Below are positions 36,943 to 46,638 of a DNA stretch of 64,000 nucleotides, piece after piece. The number at the start of each line of letters is the position of its first letter. The first letter of the stretch is position 1. Origin of the DNA: Artocarpus heterophyllus. Taxonomy: Eukaryota; Streptophyta; Magnoliopsida; Rosales; Moraceae. The notes under the pieces are model-generated. The model had not been told where the DNA came from. It worked only from the letters and a program-made list of their open reading frames with translations, and did no database searches. The stretch spans positions 22,528,239 through 22,592,238 of the forward strand of contig CM046330.1 in assembly GCA_025403435.1 (NCBI GenBank), given 5' to 3'. A program made the translations under genes and the position numbers.

Positions 36943-38370
36943 TGTTAGACATGTATGCTCTAAGGAGTAAAAATGTAATACGTTTTTGGAGACATTTTTA
37001 TCAATAAAGAATTTATTCATTTATATATACCAAATATTGTCCTCTTTACGTTCATATTCGTTGAATGTATGATAAGCAAACAGTAGTCTGAGACTGTCAG
37101 TCTAAACCTTAAGAGTTGGGCATATGATGGGATGATTATGCGGTAGACACGACTCTTAAGGTGATGGTCTAAAATATATGATCCGCAATCGAGGGAATAA
37201 AGTTGGGCGCTTTATTCATGTAAAGATTGTTATGTTGTCTATATCCCTTTTGGGAGATGGTTTGTCTTGGCCATCGGAGTTGGACTCCGTGAATAGAAAC
37301 ATTGGCGCGTTGTCATAGGTGACGATGTGTTGGATCGGGACATAAAGTGAATTGATTTGGATTAATAATTCTGTCTTGGCAAATCGATTCACTTTAGACA
37401 GTCGTTTGTATTGTATCTTAATCCTGAGATGAATAATGGGCCCGTTGTCTCGACTTGTGTCTTTTGATGTACCAATGGGTGACTCCCACATCTCTATAGT
37501 GGCATGCATGCCGGTACGTTGGAGGCATGACTCTTGGTAGCGTAGACTTGTTATTCATAGATATGGAATCCATAGCTCCTCTTTAGGAGTAATGATATCC
37601 TCTTATATGCGTTGTCCTGTAATTGGAAAACTGGAGCGCTCAACCATTTGGATACATAGGTGTAACCGAATGGTATACTATCTTTGGATGGTAAGTTTTC
37701 TAATGGTGAGACAATGGAACGTAAGATAAAAATAATCGGGAAGGTAAGACAGAACTTGTCCTTAAGCCGATTATGGATGATCATATGGGGATGCGATACA
37801 CTATGATATGTCATGGAGACTTAGCTACATGAGCTTCGTAATTCTATAAAGTTCGAGAGTGCAGCTCCAAGCTTTTAGTGGAGTAGCGTTGGAGTTGATA
37901 ATTGTGAAATGTATATCTGGGATATTGGGTTTCATAGTTATCATAAGCTTGAACTTTATAGGTCCATTTTGGTCCCCTTTGCTAGCTCACAAAATCCTGT
38001 AACGACACGGCGTGCTTTTCCAATAATTGGTGACTTATGTCGGATTTATCAGATTGGTTTAAAATTTATAAGAATCAAATAATTCATGTCTGTTTATCGG
38101 TTGAATTAATTATGTAAGAAATTAGTTCAAGATGAACTTGTTGAATTATGGCGTTCGGATAATTCTTGTCTGTTTATCGGTTGTTTTAATTTTGGACAAT
38201 TAGAACAAGATAAACTTGTAGAATTATTTGAATTGATTTATTTTCTTAGAGATTATCTTGATAGAGTTTGTTTTGATCATATATCTTTTCTATTGGGCTA
38301 TTTGAATCAAAACTGAGACTTTATCCTTTAGAATCTCGGGTGGAAAATAAAAGATTCGCGGAGATTTTTT

Positions 38371-38457
38371 CTCGGCAGTTCGGCCTGCCGATCAGAAAGT
38401 TCGGCCTGCCGAACTGGCCAGTTCGGCCTGCCTATCTCACAGTTCGGCATGCCGACC
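38371..38457. repeat. GC-rich near-palindrome array (4 units), element 8 5' LTR
   Basis: TTCGG units start at 38379, 38400, 38422 and 38443, giving steps of 21, 22 and 21 bp. Centres are CT, CT, CT and AT. The array ends about 120 bp upstream of the TATA box, a typical place for promoter or enhancer sites. Confidence 0.9.
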
Positions 38458-38574
38458 GCGACAGCTAAGATTACGCGTTTTTTACGCGTATCTTATCAGA
38501 TATTGATCCGAACTTGATTCTGTTTCGATTTTTGAGACCTAATCTGATATGGACTGACCCCAAGGACCAATAGG

Positions 38575-38583
38575 TATAAAAAG
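38575..38583 (+). promoter_or_regulatory. TATA box of the element 8 LTR promoter
   Basis: TATAAAAAG preceded by a CCAAT motif (about 38566). Transcription is expected to start about 30 bases later and to produce the genomic RNA. Confidence 0.65.
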
Positions 38584-38977
38584 GGAGTGAGTCTAATGAT
38601 TTACTCAGATCAATTTGAGAGATTAAGAGTGATACTCTTCTAGTGAGCATCTGAAAACTCCCTGAGAGCTTTTGTTCACAAATCACGAACACTAGCTTTG
38701 GGTTCTCTCTATTGGTTGGAAGGAGAGTCACCGGTGGAAGAGCTGTACGTGTGAGCCCACACTCACTCCGGTTGTGGATAGAGAATAGCAAAGAAGACCA
38801 GTTGGTTGAGGCTCTTCTGGAACGTTACTTCTCTACACAGGTCGCGGAGGTTCTTCGGCATACTGAGGTTAGTAAGATCTGTTTAATTTATACATATAAC
38901 ATGTCATACTTGTATTTTGGAAAATACTCTGATGAAAATTTTTAAAAAATTCCGCTGCGCACTTTGTTTCCAACAAT

Positions 38978-38990
38978 TGGTATCAGAGCC
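38978..38990 (+). promoter_or_regulatory. tRNA-Met primer binding site, element 8
   Basis: TGGTATCAGAGCC, complementary to the 3' end of plant initiator tRNA-Met, two bases after the LTR. It primes minus-strand synthesis. Confidence 0.95.
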
Positions 38991-40632
38991 GAGGTTTTTA
39001 CATAAATTTGCAAGTTTGTGATCATGTTATATGCATAAATTTTGTGATCTTAATCTCTCCTATGCTTGAATTAAATTTTATAGAGAGATGGCACTCTAGG
39101 TTTCTATATAATATATATGTTGTCATGGATTATGTGGTGAATGTTTATTAATTAATTATGGTTGATTAAATTGTTGTTTAATTATTTATTAATTAATTAA
39201 TACCGGTTATGGTTCCTTAGAGGTTAGAATGTGTATCTAGGTTTTTCATGTAATTAGATGGCAGACTATCATCTCCGTCTAGGAATTATTATTTAATTTG
39301 TAAGAATTTTGTAATTAAATAATTATTCGGAGAAGACGGAACGAGAAGTCGGATCTTGAAGATAGATGATGGCGCCTCCAGGTATTTCCTGAGTCTCTAA
39401 TTTTATGTTTTTGAATTGTTGAAAATAAAATTGATGAATTGCATTAAAATTGTATTTTCTGGATTGAGGGTTTTCTGCTCGGTCGGCATGCCGGACCTCA
39501 CAGTTCGGCAGGCCGAAGGTCACAGATCGGCAGGCCGGACGTACGGTCCGGCAGGCCGACAGTGGGGCAGAAATTTTGGTGCTCTGCCGGCAGGCCGAAC
39601 CTTCATGTTCGGCAGGCCGAACCACCATGATCGGCAGACCGATCACCCAGATCGGCCTGCCGACAGAGAGCATCCAGGTGTCCAGAAAAGGTGCAATTTT
39701 TCTGTGCAGTTTTAATTTTATTTTTTTGGACGATTCTGAGAAACATTAAATTTGGATACGACCGGAAATATGAAGTGTTCGATTCATACGGGATTGAGGA
39801 CTTGAAGATGGATATTACATGAAGAAGGATATAGCTTGAGGATTCAAGGATGAAGAATCGATAAATGTCTCGATTATTCTCTTGTAATCTTAGTTTTTCT
39901 ATTCTCTAGGGTGGAACCATAATATTACGGTTATTATTATTATGCTTGTAGCTTTGCTTGATTGCTTTGCTTGTCTGCATTATAATATGATTTACCATGT
40001 ATATTGATAACATGTCATATAGAATAGGGAGTGCCGCTCATATTAAAATTGTTCATGCATAATTTTAAAATAAAACCTTGACTTCAAAAGATTGAGTGGG
40101 AGAAGGTTTTCGAAGAGAGAACCTATGGCCTCCTTCGTTGGTCCATAGGAAGAACATGATGGTCCCAACCCCTAGGAAGGGATTTCTATTATGTACCAGA
40201 TTGGATCTCTAAAAGGATAAGGTATTTTAGTATGATTTATGGTTGCACACCCCTAGGTGGTGATTATAAATCATGGATAAAATATTGAAACGGTGGTTAT
40301 ACACTCACGTTAATTTTATTATTAACCTCCCCTAGGAGCTCTGTTAATAAAATTAATGGCCAAAGAAACGATTATTAGTATATGCTGGATCATACGGGTC
40401 CTGGATGGCATATATTAATCAGGAGGGGATCCGTGTTCCTGATTGAATTTGGCATGACTCCCCTAGGAGCTTGTTGAATTCTGAGTTGGGAATTATCGTT
40501 GTAAGGTTGTGATATTTTCAAGGTTTTGACACATAAACACATTTGTATGATTTTACATGATTGTGTTATCTTACTAAATTATTAAATATGTTTGCTTATG
40601 TTTGGTATATGATTCTTTATTGTAGATTGAAA
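38991..40632 (+). other. Element 8 untranslated leader
   Basis: 1.6 kb without a long frame. It holds a GC-rich array (39476-39672) and then four CCCCTAGG motifs at 40169-40176, 40250-40257, 40329-40336 and 40460-40467, each flanked by short complementary bases. Many ATGs precede gag, so scanning through the full leader would be inefficient. Confidence 0.8.
39476..39672. repeat. GC-rich near-palindrome array (8 units), element 8 leader
   Basis: Unit starts (nCGGC) at 39483, 39505, 39527, 39548, 39587, 39609, 39631 and 39652, giving steps of 22, 22, 21, 39, 22, 22 and 21 bp. Most have AG centres, two have AT or CT. Positions 39589-39621 match Gypsy positions 62560-62592 with two mismatches, including the spacer. 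Confidence 0.9.
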
Positions 40633-43600
40633 ATGTCTAAAAACGCTTTATCATCGATACTTGACAAAAACCAATTAACCGGTGAGAACTATAATGATTG
40701 GAAACGGAACCTGGACATCGTCCTATCCTTTGAGAAACTGAAATATGTACTGACAACTCCTTGTCCTCCCGAGCCTACGGGAGACTCAAGTAATGAGCAA
40801 TTCCAAGCGTACGAACGCTGGAAAGATGCTAATGATCAGGCCCGCTGCTATGTTATGGCTAGCATGAATAACGTGCTGCAGGCTCAACATCAGGATTATG
40901 AGACTGCGAAGCAGATCTTGGATAATCTTGAGGATATGTTTGGAGGCCAGGCCATAACAAAGCGGCAAGGGGCGCTTCGGAAACTCTTAAACTGTAGACA
41001 GAGACCGGGGACATCTGTAAAGGAGCACATGATGTTGGTCATGGGTTACCTCGCTGAGGCTCAAACCAATGGAGCCGACATCGATGCTGAAACTCAGATG
41101 ACTATGGTCTTTGAGACTCTGTCTAAGGAATTTATTCCGTTTAGAGCTACTTTTAATTTGAGCAATAGACGGGATATGACCTTGACAGAACTGATGAAAC
41201 AGTTACAGGAGTTTGAACTGCTGATCAGGGAGTCTCCTGCTGGTGGAGAGGCCAATATGGTAGCTGCTTCTGGTTCCAATCCTAACTCTGGGAATGGAAA
41301 GAAACAACGAGCCAAGAGTGGGAAGTCTTCTATTCCTATTGCTACCAAGAGCAAGAAGAAGAAGAAGAAGAACCCAAAGAAGCTTAAGTGCTTATTTTGT
41401 GGTAAGGTCGGGCATATAAAGAAGCATTGCAAGGACTTCCTTTCCAAGGGAGGTAGGTGTGATCTTCTATATTTAGAAACTTGTTTGGTTGAGGAATCCA
41501 GTGACATTTGGGTCATAGATTCCGGTGCAACTAATCATGTTTGTGTTTCTCTGCAGGGATTCAAAGAAACGAGAAGTCTACTTCGTGAAGACTTAACGCT
41601 TCGGATGGGCGATGGATCCTTGGTCTCAGCGGAAGCAGTGGGAGATGTCCATCTTTGTTTTGATAATTATAGGAGTTTAATTTTGCGAGATTGTTTTTAT
41701 GTTCCTAAATTTAAAAGGAATTTAATTTCTGTATCTTCTTTATTTAAAGACTCCTACGTGGTATCTTTTAATGAAAAAGTGGTGATTCGTAAAAACAAAT
41801 CTTTTATCTGTTCTGGATGGATGCAAAATAATCTATATTTTATCAAACCTAAGATGGACTTATTGCTTAATGCTGAGATAAATGATAATGACTCAAAAAG
41901 ACTTAAAACTTCTCACTCTAATAAGACTTATCTTTGGCATTTGCGCCTTGGCCATATTAACCTGAATAGGATTCAAAGGTTGGTAAGGGATGGACCTTTA
42001 AGTCACTTAAAGGTGGAATCTATACCTCAATGTGAGTCTTGTTTGGAGGGTAAAATGACCAAAAGACCATACGGGTCTAAGGGCAATAGGGCCGAAGGGG
42101 TTCTAGAACTTGTGCATAGTGATGTTTGCGGACCGATGAACATCCGGGCACGAGGAGGGTATGAGTACTTCGTTACTTTTATTGACGATTACTCTAGATA
42201 TGGGTATGTGTACCTAATGCACCACAAAAGCGAAACTTATGATAAATTCAGGGAGTTTCGGGCTGAAGTGGAAAAGCAATTGGGTAGACCCATAAAGGCA
42301 CTTCGATCTGATCGAGGTGGGGAATACCTTTCTGATGAGTTCTTGGGACACTTGTTAGAGAATGGGATTTTATCCCATTTGACTGCGCCGGGCACTCCGC
42401 AGCAGAATGGCGTAGCGGAGAGAAGGAATAGGACTTTGTTGGACATGATTCGGTCCATGATGAGTTATTCATCATTGCCTTTATCCTTTTGGGGATATGC
42501 ACTACAAACCGCATGTTATCTTTTGAACAATGTGCCTTCAAAATCGGTCCCTAAAACTCCTCACGAGTTGTGGACAAGACGGAAGACATCCTTAAACCAT
42601 ATTCGCATATGGGGATGTCCAGCTCATGTCCTGTTTAAGGATCCGAATAAGTTGGAAGCACGTTCAGAAGTTTGCGTGTTTGTAGGATATCCAAAAGGGA
42701 CTAAAGGGGGTTATTTTTATAACCCAAAGGAAAATAAAGTCGTGGTTTCAACTAATGCAACTTTCCTTGAGGAGAGTTACATGAACGACTTTAAACCTCA
42801 AAGCAAAGTGGTGCTTGAGGAGTTGAGGGGTAATCCGTTTACTCCGGAGGTTCCGAACGAAACCATTCCGATCGGTGTAGAAAAACCAAACAAACCTGAA
42901 CAACAACCACAGGGGCTTCGGCGTAGTGGGAGGATCGGGCGTCAACCTGAGAGGTATATGTTCAATGGGGAGGTCTTTTTGGCTGAACCGGATGAACATG
43001 ACAGGGATCCTTATACTTACGCAGAAGCTATGGAGGATGTTGATTCAAGACTCTGGACAGAGGCCATGAACATTGAGATGAAGTCTATGGAGACTAATCG
43101 GGTCTGGGAGCTCGTGGATCTTCCCGAAGGGGTAAAACCCATAGGGTGTAAGTGGATCTACAAGAGGAAAAGAGGAGTGGATGGAAAGGTCAAAACCTTT
43201 AAGGCTAGACTGGTAGCTAAGGGTTATACGCAAAAGGAAGGAATCGATTATGAGGAAACCTTTTCGCCTGTAGCCATGCTTAAGTCCATCCGGATTCTCT
43301 TGTCCATAGCTGCCGCTCTCGACTACGAGATTTGGCAGATGGATGTCAAGACGGCTTTTCTAAATGGCTATCTTGATGAGTCCATTTATATGGAACAACC
43401 AGACGGGTTCAAGGTCGCGGGTCAAGAGGGTAAGGTTTGTAAGTTGCTAAAGTCTATTTATGGACTTAAGCAGGCTTCTCGTTCTTGGAACATAAGATTT
43501 GATCAAGTGATCAAGACTTATGGGTTCTCACAAAATGTGGATGAACCATGTGTTTACAAACACATTAAGAATGGGAAGGTGGTTTTTCTACTACTCTATG

Positions 43601-44586
43601 TAGATGACATTCTGCTAATTGGCAATGACATTGGGGCGTTGTCATCGGTCAAATTATGGTTGACCAAGCAGTTTGACATGAAGGACTTGGGTGAGGCTAA
43701 TTTTGTTCTCGGTATCCAGATCTTGCGGGATAGGAAGAACAAAATGATAGCTTTGTCACAGGCCGGCTACATAGATAAAATTCTCAGGAGGTTTGCAATG
43801 CAGGATTCCAAGAAAGGTGGGCAACCATCTAGGTCTGGAATTACTCTTTCTAAGAAAGACTCTCCAAAGTCTTATGAAGAAAGAGAATACATGAAGAAGG
43901 TGCCTTATGCTTCGGCAGTGGGTAGTCTCATGTATGCCATGCTTTGCACTCGACCGGATATTAGCTATGCGGTCGGGATTGTGAGTCGATTTCAGGCGGA
44001 TCCAGGACCGAACCATTGGGTTGCGGTAAAGCATATTTTCAAGTACCTGAGAAGGACTCGAGGGTATATGCTTGTGTATTCGGGTGAGGATTTAACTCCT
44101 CTAGGATACACTGATTCAGATTTTCAATCCTGCCTGGATTCTAGGAAATCGACTTCAGGGTTTGTGTTTACTCTGGGTGGCGGTGCCATCAGTTGGAGAA
44201 GTGCGAAGCAAGATTGCACTTCGGATTCAACGATGGAGGCCGAGTATGTGGCGGCTAGTGATGCTTCGAAAGAAGCAGTGTGGCTCCGCAAGTTCCTTGG
44301 GGATCTTGAGGTAGTTCCTGGTATGGATAAAGCGGTATCACTGTACTGTGATAACAGTGCGGCGGTAGCTAATGCTAAGGAACCAAGATTTCACAAGAAG
44401 AGTAAGCATATTGATCGGAAGTATCATGTGATAAAGGACTTCGTTGAGAGCGGGCATGTCACGGTGTGCAAGATCGCGTCAGAGGACAATTTAGCTGATC
44501 CATTTACGAAGACACTTTCTGGGAGAGTCTTCGAAAGGCATGTGGAAGCTATGGGGATGCGAAATTTGCAGTATTTACTCACTTAG
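40633..44586 (+). CDS. Copia gag-pol polyprotein, 1317 aa, intact
   Basis: One frame supplies capsid, protease, integrase, reverse transcriptase and RNase H for cytoplasmic particle assembly, cDNA synthesis and nuclear integration. The start MSKNALSS at 40633 is shared with elements 4 and 5 and follows the predicted acceptor; an ATG at 40561 in the same frame is upstream of that acceptor. Domains: gag 1-250; zinc knuckle C253-C256-H261-C266; protease D296-S-G-A; pre-integrase HLRLGH 436-441; integrase catalytic D497, D560 and E596 (35 residues between the last two, the D,D-35-E pattern); RT YVDD 989-992; RNase H with D1161, E1202 and D1240. Length is usual for Copia. No stop or frameshift was seen, so it is likely functional. 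Gag and Pol are in one frame, so the Gag excess must come from another mechanism. Confidence 0.97.
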   Translation: MSKNALSSILDKNQLTGENYNDWKRNLDIVLSFEKLKYVLTTPCPPEPTGDSSNEQFQAYERWKDANDQARCYVMASMNNVLQAQHQDYETAKQILDNLEDMFGGQAITKRQGALRKLLNCRQRPGTSVKEHMMLVMGYLAEAQTNGADIDAETQMTMVFETLSKEFIPFRATFNLSNRRDMTLTELMKQLQEFELLIRESPAGGEANMVAASGSNPNSGNGKKQRAKSGKSSIPIATKSKKKKKKNPKKLKCLFCGKVGHIKKHCKDFLSKGGRCDLLYLETCLVEESSDIWVIDSGATNHVCVSLQGFKETRSLLREDLTLRMGDGSLVSAEAVGDVHLCFDNYRSLILRDCFYVPKFKRNLISVSSLFKDSYVVSFNEKVVIRKNKSFICSGWMQNNLYFIKPKMDLLLNAEINDNDSKRLKTSHSNKTYLWHLRLGHINLNRIQRLVRDGPLSHLKVESIPQCESCLEGKMTKRPYGSKGNRAEGVLELVHSDVCGPMNIRARGGYEYFVTFIDDYSRYGYVYLMHHKSETYDKFREFRAEVEKQLGRPIKALRSDRGGEYLSDEFLGHLLENGILSHLTAPGTPQQNGVAERRNRTLLDMIRSMMSYSSLPLSFWGYALQTACYLLNNVPSKSVPKTPHELWTRRKTSLNHIRIWGCPAHVLFKDPNKLEARSEVCVFVGYPKGTKGGYFYNPKENKVVVSTNATFLEESYMNDFKPQSKVVLEELRGNPFTPEVPNETIPIGVEKPNKPEQQPQGLRRSGRIGRQPERYMFNGEVFLAEPDEHDRDPYTYAEAMEDVDSRLWTEAMNIEMKSMETNRVWELVDLPEGVKPIGCKWIYKRKRGVDGKVKTFKARLVAKGYTQKEGIDYEETFSPVAMLKSIRILLSIAAALDYEIWQMDVKTAFLNGYLDESIYMEQPDGFKVAGQEGKVCKLLKSIYGLKQASRSWNIRFDQVIKTYGFSQNVDEPCVYKHIKNGKVVFLLLYVDDILLIGNDIGALSSVKLWLTKQFDMKDLGEANFVLGIQILRDRKNKMIALSQAGYIDKILRRFAMQDSKKGGQPSRSGITLSKKDSPKSYEEREYMKKVPYASAVGSLMYAMLCTRPDISYAVGIVSRFQADPGPNHWVAVKHIFKYLRRTRGYMLVYSGEDLTPLGYTDSDFQSCLDSRKSTSGFVFTLGGGAISWRSAKQDCTSDSTMEAEYVAASDASKEAVWLRKFLGDLEVVPGMDKAVSLYCDNSAAVANAKEPRFHKKSKHIDRKYHVIKDFVESGHVTVCKIASEDNLADPFTKTLSGRVFERHVEAMGMRNLQYLLT

Positions 44587-44589
44587 TGC

Positions 44590-44600
44590 AAGTGGGAGAT
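44590..44600 (+). promoter_or_regulatory. Polypurine tract of element 8
   Basis: AAGTGGGAGAT directly before the 3' LTR and a few bases after the gag-pol stop. Confidence 0.9.
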
Positions 44601-46633
44601 TGTTAGACATGTATGCTCTAAGGAGTAAAAATGTAATACGTTTTTGGAGACATTTTTATCAATAAAGAATTTATTCATTTATATATACCAAATATTGTCC
44701 TCTTTACGTTCATATTCGTTGAATGTATGATAAGCAAACAGTAGTCTGAGACTGTCAGTCTAAACCTTAAGAGTTGGGCATATGATGGGATGATTATGCG
44801 GTAGACACGACTCTTAAGGTGATGGTCTAAAATATATTATCCGCAATCGAGGGAATAAAGTTGGGCGCTTTATTCATGTAAAGATTGTTATGTTGTCTAT
44901 ATCCCTTTTGGGAGATGGTTTGTCTTGGCCATCGGAGTTGGACTCCGTGAATAGAAACATTGGCGCGTTGTCATAGGTGACGATGTGTTGGATCGGGACA
45001 TAAAGTGAATTGATTTGGATTAATAATTCTGTCTTGGCAAATCGATTCACTTTAGACAGTCGTTTGTATTGTATCTTAATCCTGAGATGAATAATGGGCC
45101 CGTTGTCTCGACTTGTGTCTTTTGATGTACCAATGGGTGACTCCCACATCTCTATAGTGGCATGCATGCCGGTACGTTGGAGGCATGACTCTTGGTAGCG
45201 TAGACTTGTTATTCATAGATATGGAATCCATAGCTCCTCTTTAGGAGTAATGATATCCTCTTATATGCGTTGTCCTGTAATTGGAAAACTGGAGCGCTCA
45301 ACCATTTGGATACATAGGTGTAACCGAATGGTATACTATCTTTGGATGGTAAGTTTTCTAATGGTGAGACAATGGAACGTAAGATAAAAATAATCGGGAA
45401 GGTAAGACAGAACTTGTCCTTAAGCCGATTATGGATGATCATATGGGGATGCGATACACTATGATATGTCATGGAGACTTAGCTACATGAGCTTCGTAAT
45501 TCTATAAAGTTCGAGAGTGCAGCTCCAAGCTTTTAGTGGAGTAGCGTTGGAGTTGATAATTGTGAAATGTATATCTGGGATATTGGGTTTCATAGTTATC
45601 ATAAGCTTGAACTTTATAGGTCCATTTTGGTCCCCTTTGCTAGCTCACAAAATCCTGTAACGACACGGCGTGCTTTTCCAATAATTGGTGACTTATGTCG
45701 GATTTATCAGATTGGTTTAAAATTTATAAGAATCAAATAATTCATGTCTGTTTATCGGTTGAATTAATTATGTAAGAAATTAGTTCAAGATGAACTTGTT
45801 GAATTATGGCGTTCGGATAATTCTTGTCTGTTTATCGGTTGTTTTAATTTTGGACAATTAGAACAAGATAAACTTGTAGAATTATTTGAATTGATTTATT
45901 TTCTTAGAGATTATCTTGATAGAGTTTGTTTTGATCATATATCTTTTCTATTGGGCTATTTGAATCAAAACTGAGACTTTATCCTTTAGAATCTCGGGTG
46001 GAAAATAAAAGATTCGCGGAGATTTTTTCTCGGCAGTTCGGCCTGCCGATCAGAAAGTTCGGCCTGCCGAACTGGCCAGTTCGGCCTGCCTATCTCACAG
46101 TTCGGCATGCCGACCGCGACAGCTAAGATTACGCGTTTTTTACGCGTATCTTATCAGATATTGATCCGAACTTGATTCTGTTTCGATTTTTGAGACCTAA
46201 TCTGATATGGACTGACCCCAAGGACCAATAGGTATAAAAAGGGAGTGAGTCTAATGATTTACTCAGATCAATTTGAGAGATTAAGAGTGATACTCTTCTA
46301 GTGAGCATCTGAAAACTCCCTGAGAGCTTTTGTTCACAAATCACGAACACTAGCTTTGGGTTCTCTCTATTGGTTGGAAGGAGAGTCACCGGTGGAAGAG
46401 CTGTACGTGTGAGCCCACACTCACTCCGGTTGTGGATAGAGAATAGCAAAGAAGACCAGTTGGTTGAGGCTCTTCTGGAACGTTACTTCTCTACACAGGT
46501 CGCGGAGGTTCTTCGGCATACTGAGGTTAGTAAGATCTGTTTAATTTATACATATAACATGTCATACTTGTATTTTGGAAAATACTCTGATGAAAATTTT
46601 TAAAAAATTCCGCTGCGCACTTTGTTTCCAACA
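44601..46633 (+). repeat. 3' LTR of element 8 (2033 bp)
   Basis: Same length as the 5' LTR (offset 7658), with a single difference noticed. It contains the same array (46029-46115), TATA box (46233-46241) and donor motif. Confidence 0.96.
46029..46115. repeat. GC-rich near-palindrome array (4 units), element 8 3' LTR
   Basis: Identical to 38371-38457. Confidence 0.9.
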
Positions 46634-46638
46634 GAAGT
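46634..46638. repeat. Right target-site duplication of element 8
   Basis: GAAGT, identical to 36938-36942. Confidence 0.95.

Larger units (their letters stand above)
36943..38975 (+). repeat. 5' LTR of element 8 (2033 bp)
   Basis: TGTTAGACAT ... TTTCCAACA. The order is a long U3, GC-rich array 38371-38457, CCAAT and TATA at 38566-38583, then R/U5 with a splice-donor consensus at 38868. The short frames in this LTR recur in every copy but lack a consistent ATG, so I do not call them genes. Confidence 0.96.
38868..40625 (+). other. Predicted leader intron of element 8
   Basis: Donor GAG|GTTAGTAAG (exon ends 38867) and acceptor TTCTTTATTGTAG (ends 40625) bracket 1758 nt including the LTR end, primer site and whole leader. 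Exon 2 begins seven bases before the gag ATG. Splicing would give a translatable mRNA, while unspliced RNA keeps the primer site for replication. It rests on motifs only, but these are conserved in elements 4 and 5. Confidence 0.5.
36943..46633 (+). mobile_element. Element 8: complete, apparently intact Copia family A retrotransposon
   Basis: 9691 bp with LTRs 36943-38975 and 44601-46633 (both 2033 bp), primer site, 1.6 kb leader, one uninterrupted gag-pol frame, polypurine tract and exact GAAGT target copies. Walking both LTRs I found one difference (near 37174 versus 44832, G/T). All catalytic residues are present. It is inserted in the RNase H region of element 7. It looks like a very recent, possibly still active, insertion, and it is the reference for decayed elements 2, 4 and 5. 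Confidence 0.97.

Noticed and set aside
37551..37814. An 87-codon frame found in the antisense of all family A LTRs
   Set aside because: It is repeated because the LTR is repeated; no domain, and it is broken or altered in older copies.
38712..38945. A 77-codon frame (SPHSLRLWIENSKEDQLVEALLERY...) recurring in every family A LTR as a conserved small gene
   Set aside because: In element 8 the apparent start is TTG and the equivalent ATG exists only in element 4; element 5 has frameshifts. If the predicted intron is spliced, the frame stops right at the gag start instead of fusing in frame. Recurrence is explained by LTR copying.
39476..39672. Regularly spaced palindromes resembling a CRISPR array
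   Set aside because: Repeats are 12-14 bp and degenerate, the spacers (about 8-10 bp) are partly shared, the context is a plant retrotransposon leader, and there are no cas genes.
41094..41516. Long antisense frames over gag and integrase (also 16336-16758, 23320-23742, 951-1661)
   Set aside because: Complementary-strand shadows of the real gag-pol frame, with composition (Phe/Leu/Ser-rich) expected from reversed Lys/Glu-rich coding sequence.
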